DNA of 64,000 bases from positions 49,540 to 113,539 of the forward strand of contig NZ_JAAITI010000009.1 of the NCBI RefSeq assembly GCF_013304735.1. Direction: 5' to 3'. Made by a program: the position numbers and the translations under genes. The DNA comes from Blautia luti (lineage in GTDB: Bacteria > Bacillota > Clostridia > Lachnospirales > Lachnospiraceae). Positions 16,595 through 25,040 of the stretch are shown in pieces; the stretch's first letter is position 1; every line of letters begins with the position of its first letter. The notes beneath the pieces were generated by a model. It searched no databases. It saw only the letters and a program-made list of their open reading frames with translations, and was not told the origin of the DNA.

Positions 16595-17002
16595 CTATAA
16601 TTGGTCGTACATCTTCAACAGTGTTCCCTTTTTCATTTGACTATATTTCACCTGTAATTCTTCATATTTTTTCTGAAGACTTTCATATTCGTTTTTCGGA
16701 ACACTATCGGATAATTTCTGTTCTAAACTCTTAATCCGTGCTTCCTGTGCTTTTGCAATAGCATCACTTTTAGGATTTCGCAATATCATTCCCTGTTGTT
16801 TTTCCTTCAATTCCATCATGACCTGTTTCACATTCGGATTATTATAGAAAAAACCTCTGGAAAGTCCTGTTAGTTTTGTAAGTTCAGCAACTGAAATTTT
16901 TATATTTTTTCTATACATTGTTTCAATAGCTGTTATTGCTGTTTCCGTCATTTCCGCACTTTTTTCTTTTGCCAGTGCTACCATTTTATCGTGTTTCTGC
17001 AT
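16595..17002 (-). CDS. tnpC: TnpC-like accessory protein (DUF6262)
   Basis: 135 residues. N-terminal helix-turn-helix-like part (AITAIETMYRKNIKISVAELTKLTGLSRGFFYNN, about 22-55) and a C-terminal coiled coil (about 85-130, LEQKLSDSVPKNEYESLQKK). This matches DUF6262, to which Tn554 TnpC belongs. In Tn554 TnpC affects orientation and efficiency of transposition but carries no catalytic residues. Its start overlaps the third recombinase gene by 17 bases, so production is coupled. Size is close to Tn554 TnpC. Confidence 0.8.
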   Translation of the reverse strand: MQKHDKMVALAKEKSAEMTETAITAIETMYRKNIKISVAELTKLTGLSRGFFYNNPNVKQVMMELKEKQQGMILRNPKSDAIAKAQEARIKSLEQKLSDSVPKNEYESLQKKYEELQVKYSQMKKGTLLKMYDQL

Positions 17003-18494
17003 TTTCCTTTTCCCTCCTGTATTGTGCTAATAATTCATTCATTTCATCTCGTACAGCCTTTGTATCCTCCGCTAATGCTTCGTTTCTTAACCGCCGATAA
17101 TGTGGTATGGTTCGTGTATCCTTATGCCCCAACAGCCTTGCAATGCTATCATCATCTAATTTCATTTCTGTAAGTTTTACTCCAAAAGTATGTCTAAAAC
17201 GATGTGTACGAAACTCAAAATAATTTCCCTTATCATCCCTGATATCATTTTCATAAATCATGATATTTACATGATATTTCAGCATTGAATCTGTATACAA
17301 TTTTCCATTATCTTGCAGAAAAATATATTCTGAATCTGGATGCTCCTTTTCTGAAACTTCTATTGCTTTTCTAATCAATTCTGCCAGCTGATCGCTAACT
17401 GGTCTTTTGTATTTCCTTGTTTTCTGCTGGATAATAGTTATAAAATAATGTCCTGATTTCTCAGATAAGCAATCTCTTCGCAAAGTCAACGTATCCTCTA
17501 TTCTTGTACCGAGCATCTGATGTATTATTAAACATCTGCCTAACTGGGGCTTTAATTTTGTTAATGCACAATTAAATCTCCTGATTTCTGCATCTGAATA
17601 CGCTTCTGGTAAAGCGTTATCATATGCTCTGCAATCACTGGACAGAAAAAGGTTGCATATATTTTCTATTTCCAGTTCACGCCCTATTTCATCCAACAGA
17701 TTATCCAAAACCGACAGCTCTGTCGTGTAACTGACTGATGTAAGACCGGTATCCGTTTTTATATAAACCAGATAATCTTCTATCATATCCCTGCTAATTT
17801 CTGTAAAGTGCTTTACTTCTGGGAATCGATCATACATGAAACTAGCAAACCGACGGAATCCACGCAATTCACCTTTTATACTACCCATTGCTTTTGTCTG
17901 GCAGTGGCTATACAATATTTTCTTTATTATCTCTTTAAATTCTTTCTGCCTGATCTCACGAAAATCTAATCTATATCTTCCACGAATCGGATTACTCCTT
18001 GGCACAATATCCAACTTTCTCATATCCCATACATCTTTTTCATTTTCTGGAATATCTGCTGTTTTACACTTCACAACATACTCATAATACATTTTCAGAA
18101 AAGAAACCTGAGCGCTACTTTGCTGCTCAACATTCCGCCTATCCGGTCTATTTCTTCTAACGTACAGCGCCAATCCTTTTTTATATAAAAATGCTTTATA
18201 ACTTCTCTCCAGTTCTTCCCATTTTTTATCAGTAATGCTGCTACAACTTGTACACTTCTCATTCAGAAATTCTTTCAACAGATCAAATCTGTAAATATCA
18301 TTTACTACTGTTGATAATGACAAACGTCTACATCTATCATCGATATACCCATAAATCTCATCCTGTATCTTTTCATTATGAATCTCAGATATGTAGTACA
18401 CCCTGTTTTCCTTCCATTTCAGCCCTGCCAACTGTTTTTCTGTAGCTTGTTGATAACAGTCATACGAAATCAAATTAATATTACCTTTCATCAT
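16986..18494 (-). CDS. Tyrosine recombinase 3 of the trio
   Basis: 502 residues. The catalytic domain (about 290-485) shows the first Arg in MLGTRIEDTL, the H-x-x-R in HRFRHTFGV, the His in LLGHKDTRTIPHY and the nucleophile Tyr in that same stretch. The N-terminal part (1-280) is a SAM-like core-binding region. It overlaps the preceding recombinase gene by 14 bases (start ATGATG after AAAGGAG). In Tn554 only two tyrosine recombinases, TnpA and TnpB, precede TnpC; the third copy makes this resemble recombinase-in-trio elements. Confidence 0.85.
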   Translation of the reverse strand: MMKGNINLISYDCYQQATEKQLAGLKWKENRVYYISEIHNEKIQDEIYGYIDDRCRRLSLSTVVNDIYRFDLLKEFLNEKCTSCSSITDKKWEELERSYKAFLYKKGLALYVRRNRPDRRNVEQQSSAQVSFLKMYYEYVVKCKTADIPENEKDVWDMRKLDIVPRSNPIRGRYRLDFREIRQKEFKEIIKKILYSHCQTKAMGSIKGELRGFRRFASFMYDRFPEVKHFTEISRDMIEDYLVYIKTDTGLTSVSYTTELSVLDNLLDEIGRELEIENICNLFLSSDCRAYDNALPEAYSDAEIRRFNCALTKLKPQLGRCLIIHQMLGTRIEDTLTLRRDCLSEKSGHYFITIIQQKTRKYKRPVSDQLAELIRKAIEVSEKEHPDSEYIFLQDNGKLYTDSMLKYHVNIMIYENDIRDDKGNYFEFRTHRFRHTFGVKLTEMKLDDDSIARLLGHKDTRTIPHYRRLRNEALAEDTKAVRDEMNELLAQYRREKENAETR

Positions 18495-20211
18495 CTTCTG
18501 CTCCTTTCAATTTAAATGACTGATTTTTAGAGAAATATTTATCTTCAGCCGATACAATACGTTCCGGCATGAAATCAATGTACTGTTTTGTCATATTCTC
18601 ACTTGAATGTCCTAGATAATCTCGTACCCCTTGTATAGAAACCCCATTTCCGTACATTGAAGTTGCAAGGTTATGTCTGTAATCGTGTGCTCTAAAGATA
18701 TAATCTCCGCAGGCAATCCCACGAACCTTACACTCCCGAATCATCTGATTTGAAAATGTCTGTCCATTAAATGCACCACCCTTTTTATTTTTGAATAAAT
18801 ACTCCCCATTTTTTATTCCGTACTTTTTTTCATAATCATTCACCAGTCCAACCAATAGACTGGGAACAGGAATAACTTTTTCTCTCCGCATTTTGCTTTG
18901 ATATATGCGCATCCAATTCTCATTGCCTTGTGAATAAAAGGCTCCCGATTTTATTGTACAAACCTCGCTTTTCCTAATTCCTGTGCAAAGCAAAATCAAA
19001 TACATCAACTGTAAATGCTCTGGGAATGCCGGCAGCTCCTTAATCAGATGAGCAATTGTTTTTTCTGGAACACTTCTTTCATTGTGTTCCGAAAAACCTT
19101 TTTTTAAAAATCGTTCCGGATAAAACTTCAACACTTCAATATTTTTCATTTTCAAAAACTGTAGAAATGTATGCATATGTGTGATATATCGGTTAAAAGT
19201 GGAATACTTAATATCGGACTCATCCAAAACAGACACATAATCCGCTATATCTTGCATCGCCAGTTCAGTTACTTTCTTACTCTGTCCATCCAGATATTTT
19301 AAAAATTGTGAAATAAAACTTATTGTATTTCGGATATTTGATAAAGACAGATCAGATATCCCGACCAAATATTTTGCGTATAATTGTAAATACCAACGAT
19401 TTTCTTTTTCGTAAATATTAATAAATGAAAGGCTTTTAACAGGTGAACTGGCATTGATTCTCGATTTATCAAACTGAAACCTATCCATATACCAGATACA
19501 CGCTCGCCAATTTGTCTCTGAATCTGTTAGAAATAACGTTCTTCTCGCAAACTCAACAATCTTAGAAGCCTGTTTTTTTATAATTTCCGACTCCTTGTTT
19601 AAATACAGATAAAATCTGTTTTCGTCTGCCTGTTCCATTTCTTCAATATCATCTATTCCGTACTTATCGCAAAACCGTATAAGTGCTTTTAATGGTTCTA
19701 AAAAATATCTTCGATGTCTTTGTACCTTATCCATATTCAGAATTTCACACAGCAATATTTTTGTCTGTCGCACCAACTGTGATGAATGTATCCTCGTTAA
19801 GTCCCATAACAAATCATTCTTATCAACCACCTGACGGAAAGATTGTGCTTTCTTCTTATTGGGGACATACAGCAAAAACAATTTGTCTTGCTTAAAAAAC
19901 TCCTGTTCTACAGAGAAGGGGGTTCCTTGTGAATAGACATCCGGCATATTTTCTATTTTTAAACGATCAAATAAGCTCAGTAATTCCGCTTTATATTTTT
20001 CTGAAATATCCTCTTTTTCAAGAGAATCCATATACATTTTTCTCGTTTCATAGTTAATATCTGCAGTACACTGTATATCGGTATACTGAAAAAATTTGTA
20101 TAACCGGTTATAGTATTTTGCTTCTCCATTTGTAACTAAAGATATTTCTTCCTTTAATTTCTCAGATATTTTTTCCTGATATAACTTCGGAACAATTTTT
20201 AATACTGCCAA
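18481..20211 (-). CDS. Tyrosine recombinase 2 of the trio (TnpB-like)
   Basis: 576 residues, long for the family as is Tn554 TnpB. Catalytic residues: Arg in LLCTGIRKSEV, the Y-R-H cluster HDYRHNLATSMYG, His in DYLGHSSENMTKQYIDF and the nucleophilic Tyr there. The 380-residue N-terminal part includes a core-binding domain near 250-370 (FINIYEKENRWYLQLYAKYL). It lies 18 bases after recombinase 1 and overlaps recombinase 3. Tn554-type enzymes act together at both ends of the element. Confidence 0.87.
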   Translation of the reverse strand: MAVLKIVPKLYQEKISEKLKEEISLVTNGEAKYYNRLYKFFQYTDIQCTADINYETRKMYMDSLEKEDISEKYKAELLSLFDRLKIENMPDVYSQGTPFSVEQEFFKQDKLFLLYVPNKKKAQSFRQVVDKNDLLWDLTRIHSSQLVRQTKILLCEILNMDKVQRHRRYFLEPLKALIRFCDKYGIDDIEEMEQADENRFYLYLNKESEIIKKQASKIVEFARRTLFLTDSETNWRACIWYMDRFQFDKSRINASSPVKSLSFINIYEKENRWYLQLYAKYLVGISDLSLSNIRNTISFISQFLKYLDGQSKKVTELAMQDIADYVSVLDESDIKYSTFNRYITHMHTFLQFLKMKNIEVLKFYPERFLKKGFSEHNERSVPEKTIAHLIKELPAFPEHLQLMYLILLCTGIRKSEVCTIKSGAFYSQGNENWMRIYQSKMRREKVIPVPSLLVGLVNDYEKKYGIKNGEYLFKNKKGGAFNGQTFSNQMIRECKVRGIACGDYIFRAHDYRHNLATSMYGNGVSIQGVRDYLGHSSENMTKQYIDFMPERIVSAEDKYFSKNQSFKLKGAEDDER

Positions 20212-20229
20212 GGTAATCCCTCCTTCCTT

Positions 20230-21333
20230 TTACAGAAAATCTGCAATTTGGTATAAATCTTCATTATTTGAGTAGTATTGATCTGTCGCTTCTATCAATC
20301 GTTCATTATTTTCACCCAAGTATTTAATGGTAGTTTCGACTTTCTTATGCCCCAGGGCAAAACGAATGTCATTCAAATCCCACCCTTCTTTTCTTCTTTC
20401 CTCCGCAAAATAGTGTCGGAGCTGATGCGGATGGGAATTGATATCCGTTTTTTTGGATAGCCTTTTCAACATGCTATACACAGAATCCGCATCTAATGGC
20501 TCTCCTTTGTTTTTTCCTGTCAATTTTGTAAATAGATACTCCGAGTTCATCAGACTTTTTCGGTTATCAGAAATGTACTTAACCAAGAACTCAAAAGTTG
20601 TATTACTTAACAAAGCCATTCTATATTCTGCATTTTTTGCTCTTGCCAAGTTGGTATTGGATTCACGATACCTTACCCGAACCGTCCTTCTTTCAAAATC
20701 AATATCTTCGGTATAATGGATTCCCAGAATTTCCCCTAATCTAAGACCGGTTTCTGCCATCATTGCTATCAGCAATCGATCTCTATCATTCGTACAGGCA
20801 TTTATCAGTTCCTGTATTTCTTCGGATGTTATTTCTTCCAGATTAGGTTCTTCTTCTTTGAAGAAACCTTTAAACGAATTCACTGCATTTTGATGATTTA
20901 CTCCCATACTGTCAAAATACGATACTTTTTTTACTCGTAAGACTTTAAGCATTGGCAAAACATCTTCCAGTGCCAAAAACTGGTAGTATCTGAAGACTGC
21001 ACCAAGATACATATTGCAGGTCTTATTGCTCGTCTGTGTGTTATGCTCAGTATGCTTTCCACTCTTAACCCAATACAAGAAATCAATAAAATGTTTATTC
21101 TGCTCTGAATAGGATCGCAATATAATCTCATCCAATCCTATCGTTTGCTCCTGCAGAAAATTGTAATAATATGAAAGTGCGAAAGCTGCAGATTTTACAG
21201 TATTCGGAGAAGCATTAATCTGATCCAGATGCTTCAAATACTTTGATGGAAGGATTTCAATTTCTTCAATATCAGAAATAATCAAAAAACGTGGTCTATT
21301 ATCTTTCAAAATCGAAACAACCCTATATTTCAA
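20230..21333 (-). CDS. Tyrosine recombinase 1 of the trio (TnpA-like)
   Basis: 367 residues from TTG 21333, chosen because AAGGAGG lies 8 bases upstream; an in-frame ATG at 21366 sits inside the operator repeats with no ribosome site. Catalytic set: Arg in MAETGLRLGEIL, H-x-L-R-H in HPHQLRHYFAEERR, and the final GHKKVETTIKYLG with His and Tyr. Length fits Tn554 TnpA. First gene of the minus-strand operon, driven by the consensus promoter at 21393-21420 and probably controlled by the divergent XRE protein. Confidence 0.87.
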   Translation of the reverse strand: MKYRVVSILKDNRPRFLIISDIEEIEILPSKYLKHLDQINASPNTVKSAAFALSYYYNFLQEQTIGLDEIILRSYSEQNKHFIDFLYWVKSGKHTEHNTQTSNKTCNMYLGAVFRYYQFLALEDVLPMLKVLRVKKVSYFDSMGVNHQNAVNSFKGFFKEEEPNLEEITSEEIQELINACTNDRDRLLIAMMAETGLRLGEILGIHYTEDIDFERRTVRVRYRESNTNLARAKNAEYRMALLSNTTFEFLVKYISDNRKSLMNSEYLFTKLTGKNKGEPLDADSVYSMLKRLSKKTDINSHPHQLRHYFAEERRKEGWDLNDIRFALGHKKVETTIKYLGENNERLIEATDQYYSNNEDLYQIADFL

Positions 21334-21365
21334 TCCACAGCCCTCCTTCCTTTCTTTTTGATTCA

Positions 21366-21562
21366 TTTGACTTCTTTGACTTCTTGATTTACATTATACA
21401 CAAAGATGTCAAAATGTCAATTACGTTTTTGACTTCTTTGACTTTTGCAAGAATATCAATAAAGCATTTTTTGATTTCTTTATGTTTTAAATTGATTTTT
21501 AGGGATATAATTGATAAGATAAAATACAAGAAGTCAATTTATACAAAGTCAAAGAAGTCAAG
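21366..21562. promoter_or_regulatory. Divergent control region with AAGAAGTCAA operator array
   Basis: TTTGACTTC units in tandem lie at 21366-21386 and 21428-21446, and the inverted form AAGAAGTCAA at 21528-21537 and 21545-21562, so both promoters are bracketed by inverted pairs. Between the first two pairs is TGTCAAAATGTCAA (21407-21420). A TATAAT (21506-21511) faces the XRE gene. The arrangement fits cooperative repression by the XRE product of both its own gene and the recombinases. Confidence 0.7.
21393..21420 (-). promoter_or_regulatory. Promoter of the recombinase operon
   Basis: On the minus strand a perfect TTGACA (21420-21415), 16-base spacer and perfect TATAAT (21398-21393). A full-consensus promoter such as this needs tight repression, consistent with the surrounding operator repeats. 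Confidence 0.75.
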
Positions 21563-21573
21563 AGGAGATTTGA

Positions 21574-22371
21574 ATGAACGAATTTATATCAAATTCAGGC
21601 ACACTAATAAATCCTGACAGCGTTTACGATCAGGAAAGATTCATCAATATACTTCAAATCATTTTACAGAAAAAAACACAAAAAGAATTATCTGAACAAA
21701 CAGGCTTAAATAATGCAACCATTTCACGAATGCTCAACGGTGCCCGATCTGGAAGACCATATAAAAGCACTATTGATAAAATTGCAAAAGCCATTGATGA
21801 TCCAGAACTTATCCAAGAATTATATGATGCAACGGGATATTCTTCTAAGAAAATACGGGAACGAAAAAAGATAATTGCAGACAATGGATTTTCTCTGGAT
21901 CTCTCTACTGTTCAGGTGCATGAAAAGTTTTTTTCTACTTTAATGCGTGGACTTTCCATGATGACAAGTCTGCATAAAGTTGAATGGACAATAAAATCTG
22001 GAACGCCCAGATCATACGATTATTTAATTGAATTAAAAGAGGGAAATATAGATTATTGGTATATTAGATATGTAGATAGAATTACTTCTGATGAAGAAAG
22101 AAAAAAAGCCTTAACTGCCATTTATGGAGAATTTGCAAAATTGAAATTGGACGGAAAAATTAAAGTTTCTTGCGCCACTCCTTCTTACGAAGATTATGAT
22201 TATTTTGTTACAATTCCACCATACCAATTAAATACAAATGCTTCAATTATACATTTTGATTCTGAACTCGAAAGATTTGCAGACGAAACCTTTTTAGAGA
22301 CAGCTTTACCACTTAAAGAAAATATTCCTGTTAAGGATTTTTGTAATCTTACCGAATCACTGATACTATAA
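21574..22371 (+). CDS. XRE-family regulator with novel C-terminal domain
   Basis: 265 residues. Residues about 20-85 form an XRE helix-turn-helix (TQKELSEQTGLNNATISRML). The 160-residue C-terminal domain (WTIKSGTPRSYDYLIEL; DYWYIRYVDRITSDEERKKAL) is alpha/beta and aromatic-rich; I do not recognise it. It may be a sensor or oligomerisation domain. GAGGAG precedes the ATG. The gene diverges from the recombinase operon across the AAGAAGTCAA array, so it is the likely master repressor of excision. A strong terminator follows. Confidence 0.8.
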   Translation: MNEFISNSGTLINPDSVYDQERFINILQIILQKKTQKELSEQTGLNNATISRMLNGARSGRPYKSTIDKIAKAIDDPELIQELYDATGYSSKKIRERKKIIADNGFSLDLSTVQVHEKFFSTLMRGLSMMTSLHKVEWTIKSGTPRSYDYLIELKEGNIDYWYIRYVDRITSDEERKKALTAIYGEFAKLKLDGKIKVSCATPSYEDYDYFVTIPPYQLNTNASIIHFDSELERFADETFLETALPLKENIPVKDFCNLTESLIL

Positions 22372-22388
22372 CTTTTTAATTTTATCAC

Positions 22389-22420
22389 AGAGAGAGTTGC
22401 TTATGGCTCTCTCTTTTTTT
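22389..22420 (+). terminator. Terminator of the XRE gene
   Basis: Stem AGAGAGAG (22389-22396) with CTCTCTCT (22407-22414), 10-base loop, then TTTTTT. Confidence 0.85.
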
Positions 22421-22803
22421 AACGCTTCCTCCTCCCATGTTCTAACTCATTATGGCAAATCATTTTCTAAAGCAAGTATCGCCTAGAGTAACTCAAAATC
22501 CCATTTCTGGATTATGATTCTCTGACGAACTTAATGGAGATTACGATTCCCCATACCCTCAATATCACAAAATATCAAATTTTGCTATTAGCTCATAATA
22601 AATTTTCGCAGCTATCTGTTTTTGCACTCATAGTTATCAAAAGCTTTTTATAACCATCTGCTTCTACCAGTAACAAAATGTCAATAGTTTTTTAATCACT
22701 TTTTCAAAAAAGGCAAAAAAATAGAACGTATAGATTATTTCCATACGCTCTATCTCACATTTCATATTAAATTTTTGAATTCTACAAACTTGAATTTTTC
22801 TTG
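22421..22803. other. Gene-free interval with a minus-strand terminator
   Basis: No credible reading frame in 22421-22713. At 22721-22753 an 11-bp stem (one G-T pair; ATAGAACGTAT and ATACGCTCTAT) is followed on the minus strand by TTTTTTT, a terminator for the membrane XRE gene at 22804. Confidence 0.6.
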
Positions 22804-23457
22804 TTACTTATTTTTTTGATTGTGGCGTTTCTTATTCCACAGTGAACCTACCAACATACCGATTGCAGAGATTATTGCTCCGGCTACAATCATTCCCAAG
22901 TCAGGGGTATTCAGTTTGTTAAAAGCAATGTTGTTTGCCATTTTGAATGTGCCATATTCAGCAAGCATATACATTACGCCAAAGAAAAGAGTGAATGCCC
23001 ATTTTCCTTTTCCCCAAAAGTTATTTTTACCAATAACAATAGATACAATAAATGTGGATATAGGAAGAATAAACCAAAGAAACATCAAACTGTAACCCAT
23101 AGCGTCACTTCCACTTGTAAAAAACCAGAACACTATCATTGCAAACGCCCAAATCAAGAGATAGGAGAGAATCGTAATAATCTTGTTTCTGTTGGCATTG
23201 CTTTTCACAACATTCGTACTTTCTTCAAGATAATCATAATAGCTTTTCATTTTTCGTTCTCCTTTCAATAGATAGTCAAGAGAGACATCGTAGCATTCGC
23301 TCATTTTAATGACGCTGATAATATCTGGATAGGATTTTTCATTTTCCCAATTTGAGATGGTCTGACGACTCACACCCAACAATTCGGCAACCTGTTCTTG
23401 CGTCAGCTTTTTTTCAATTCGGGCTTCCTTGATTTTGCATCCAATATCATGCTCCAT
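22804..23457 (-). CDS. XRE regulator fused to a four-helix membrane domain
   Basis: 217 residues. XRE helix-turn-helix at about 8-62 (LTQEQVAELLGVSRQTISNW), then four predicted membrane helices (about 93-118, 121-142, 152-168, 186-206). This membrane-tethered regulator type is common in Firmicutes and is thought to sense envelope or peptide signals; the signal here is unknown. AAGGAGG sits 9 bases before the ATG. It is transcribed alone from a near-consensus promoter that carries a TTGTAG/CTACAA inverted repeat. Confidence 0.85.
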   Translation of the reverse strand: MEHDIGCKIKEARIEKKLTQEQVAELLGVSRQTISNWENEKSYPDIISVIKMSECYDVSLDYLLKGERKMKSYYDYLEESTNVVKSNANRNKIITILSYLLIWAFAMIVFWFFTSGSDAMGYSLMFLWFILPISTFIVSIVIGKNNFWGKGKWAFTLFFGVMYMLAEYGTFKMANNIAFNKLNTPDLGMIVAGAIISAIGMLVGSLWNKKRHNQKNK

Positions 23458-23481
23458 GCCACTATACCTCCTTGCACTTTT

Positions 23482-23510
23482 ATTGTAGGAAAAACACTCA
23501 CTATTGTCTA
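23482..23510 (-). promoter_or_regulatory. Promoter with inverted repeat for the membrane XRE gene
   Basis: TAGACA (23510-23505), 17 bases, TACAAT (23487-23482) on the minus strand. TTGTAG at 23483-23488 and CTACAA at 23508-23513 form an inverted repeat that covers both boxes, a likely autoregulatory operator. A further pair TTTGACA (23520-23526) / TGTCAAA (23541-23547) follows. Confidence 0.6.
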
Positions 23511-23624
23511 CAAAATAGCTTTGACATCACTTATTATGCGTGTCAAAATCCTTTTACATCTGCCAAATCCCGATTTGTTACTCACATGATATCATATTTT
23601 TTCTTCAATTACATCCACCTAATT

Positions 23625-23798
23625 TTAATACACTGCCTGTCGACTTGCTTCTGTAACCAGCATCCGGTTAATCTTCTCCTGCATTGTTTCCTTTGCATTT
23701 TCATTGAAATGATAACGGACAACATAGACTGTCTGCCCGATTTTCTTTGTAAATGTGTTACCCTCTGTTTTTGTATTCATCATTTTTTCCATAATCAT
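23625..23798 (-). CDS. tnpW: Transposon-encoded protein TnpW
   Basis: 57 residues, or 55 if the second ATG (23792) is used; AAAGG lies just upstream of both. Pattern of the TnpW family: KIGQTVYVVRYHFNENAKET then MQEKINRML near the C-terminus. TnpW is a small protein of unknown role carried next to TnpX-type resolvases in Tn4451-like mobilizable transposons. No TnpX is found here, so the gene looks like a leftover of another element. Intact frame. Confidence 0.7.
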   Translation of the reverse strand: MIMEKMMNTKTEGNTFTKKIGQTVYVVRYHFNENAKETMQEKINRMLVTEASRQAVY

Positions 23799-24118
23799 TT
23801 TTCCTTTCTTTTGGAGCCCCAGCAGAGAGTCATTCCATTGGTCTCTGTCAGAACATTATTCTTTAAATCAGGCCCAAAATGGGCACTTCCAGTTTCACAG
23901 GCTACCTATATATAGCCTTTTCATTTTTGCTTGCAAAAAGCCTTGTGATCACAGCACTTTTTTAACGTAAAAAGCGTTTTAATATGATGCAGCCAACGAC
24001 AAGAAGCATATCTAACAAATATCATTGTCTATCACTTCTGTTTTCTCTGCCGATATCTCTCTGGTTAATGCCTAATAATCTTCCCTGCCAGACAAGACGA
24101 TAAGTACAGCGTTTGCTT

Positions 24119-24235
24119 CTATCGTGTTTCCAAATACTTTCTTCCATCATCCGATGGTTCTTCATCAAGTTTCAGTCCGTGACGTTTACAGATATCTAAA
24201 AACATTGTCCGGCAGGCAGAATCGGCTGCAGATTC
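24119..24235 (-). pseudogene. Mobilization relaxase-like remnant
   Basis: 38 codons read ESAADSACRTMFLDICKRHG, then LKLDEEPSDDGRKYLETR and a stop. The motif of a DxxCKRHGLxLDEEPxxGGRxYLE type is what I recall from Mob/Pre-like relaxases of mobilizable Firmicutes transposons. No start and no continuation on either side are seen, so it is a relic. It supports descent of this segment from a Tn4451-like element together with TnpV and TnpW. Confidence 0.4.
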
Positions 24236-24423
24236 AAAATTTTATTATTCAAAAATAAATAAAAATGGATTCCACCAAAATACCCATCACCAAAAATGTA
24301 CTGGACACTTCTATTCATTATATTTGCACCAACAACTTGAAGTTATCTTCCTGCTTACGACTTTCCAACAACATAAACTCCAAATATCATTTTGATAATA
24401 TAAAGATACTTCTTTCTTACCCC

Positions 24424-24513
24424 AGAGCAAGATCCACCTGTGTTTAACAATATTGTCTTTCATCACAATATTCTCTCATCAGGTTTTCATCTTGCTGGAG
24501 ATTCCCCAAACCC
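24424..24513 (+). repeat. Structured unit A (AGCAAGA...TCTTGCT)
   Basis: Starts AGAGCAAGATCCACC (24424-24438). AGCAAGAT pairs with ATCTTGCT (24489-24496) and CCTG with CAGG; an inner hairpin AATATTGT / ACAATATT fills the middle. Followed by GAGATTCCCC. Unit B repeats the design 125 bases on. Confidence 0.6.
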
Positions 24514-24548
24514 ATTTTTCTATTTATGCCGAGGTCTCAGTACACACT

Positions 24549-24640
24549 AGAGCAAGATCCACCCCGGTAATACCATATCGCTATTTTAGCAATATGATAT
24601 TTTCCGGATGTAGGATTCTTGCTGAGGATTGTGCTCCCCA
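24549..24640 (+). repeat. Structured unit B, second copy with changed inner stem
   Basis: Begins with the same 15 bases AGAGCAAGATCCACC (24549-24563). AGCAAGA pairs with TCTTGCT (24616-24622), TCC with GGA, CCGG with CCGG; the inner hairpin is CATATCGCTA / TAGCAATATG. The inner sequence differs from unit A but the fold is kept, which suggests selection on structure. Confidence 0.6.
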
Positions 24641-24896
24641 GTTCCTCACATTCAGCATAAATATATAATTGGTTCCTCGAATTTCTTCGGTCACAGCACA
24701 GGGAGAAAAAATAGGCTAAACAGCCCTATATCCCTGTGAAATCACCATGTGATTATAAAAACAGCAAGGACAGGAAGTGTGGATACACTTCCGCAAAATT
24801 GCCAATTTCGGAGCCATATCCAAAATTGAAAAATACATAAAAATCAAAAATCCGAAACCTTACTCGATATCCAAATTTATAATTTTTACATATTAC

Positions 24897-24960
24897 AAAA
24901 AAACCAATATGAAAATTTTACAAATTTTGTAACACCTGTAAAATTCCCATATTGGTTTTT
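24897..24960 (-). terminator. Long inverted repeat ending the R-M gene
   Basis: A 23-bp inverted repeat with 2 mismatches (24900-24922 against 24937-24959), loop of 14. On the minus strand it is followed by TTTTTTT, about 80 bases beyond the R-M stop. Strong intrinsic terminator. Confidence 0.8.
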
Positions 24961-25040
24961 ATTCATCTTTTATGGATTTGGAATATTCTATGTTTTCAAA
25001 TATTTTACTTTGAGCAAAAAAACAGCTCTATAAACTTTTA

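Larger units (their letters stand above)
23799..25040. other. Mostly non-coding interval with element debris
   Basis: 1.2 kb without an intact gene. It holds a relaxase-like fragment (24119-24235), two tandem structured units (24424-24640) and a long hairpin terminator (24897-24960). The rest is AT-rich DNA in which I see no feature. Confidence 0.6.

Noticed and set aside
24424..24640. CRISPR-like repeats
   Set aside because: Only two copies, 125 bases apart, each with its own internal pairing; no regular short repeat-spacer pattern and no cas genes.
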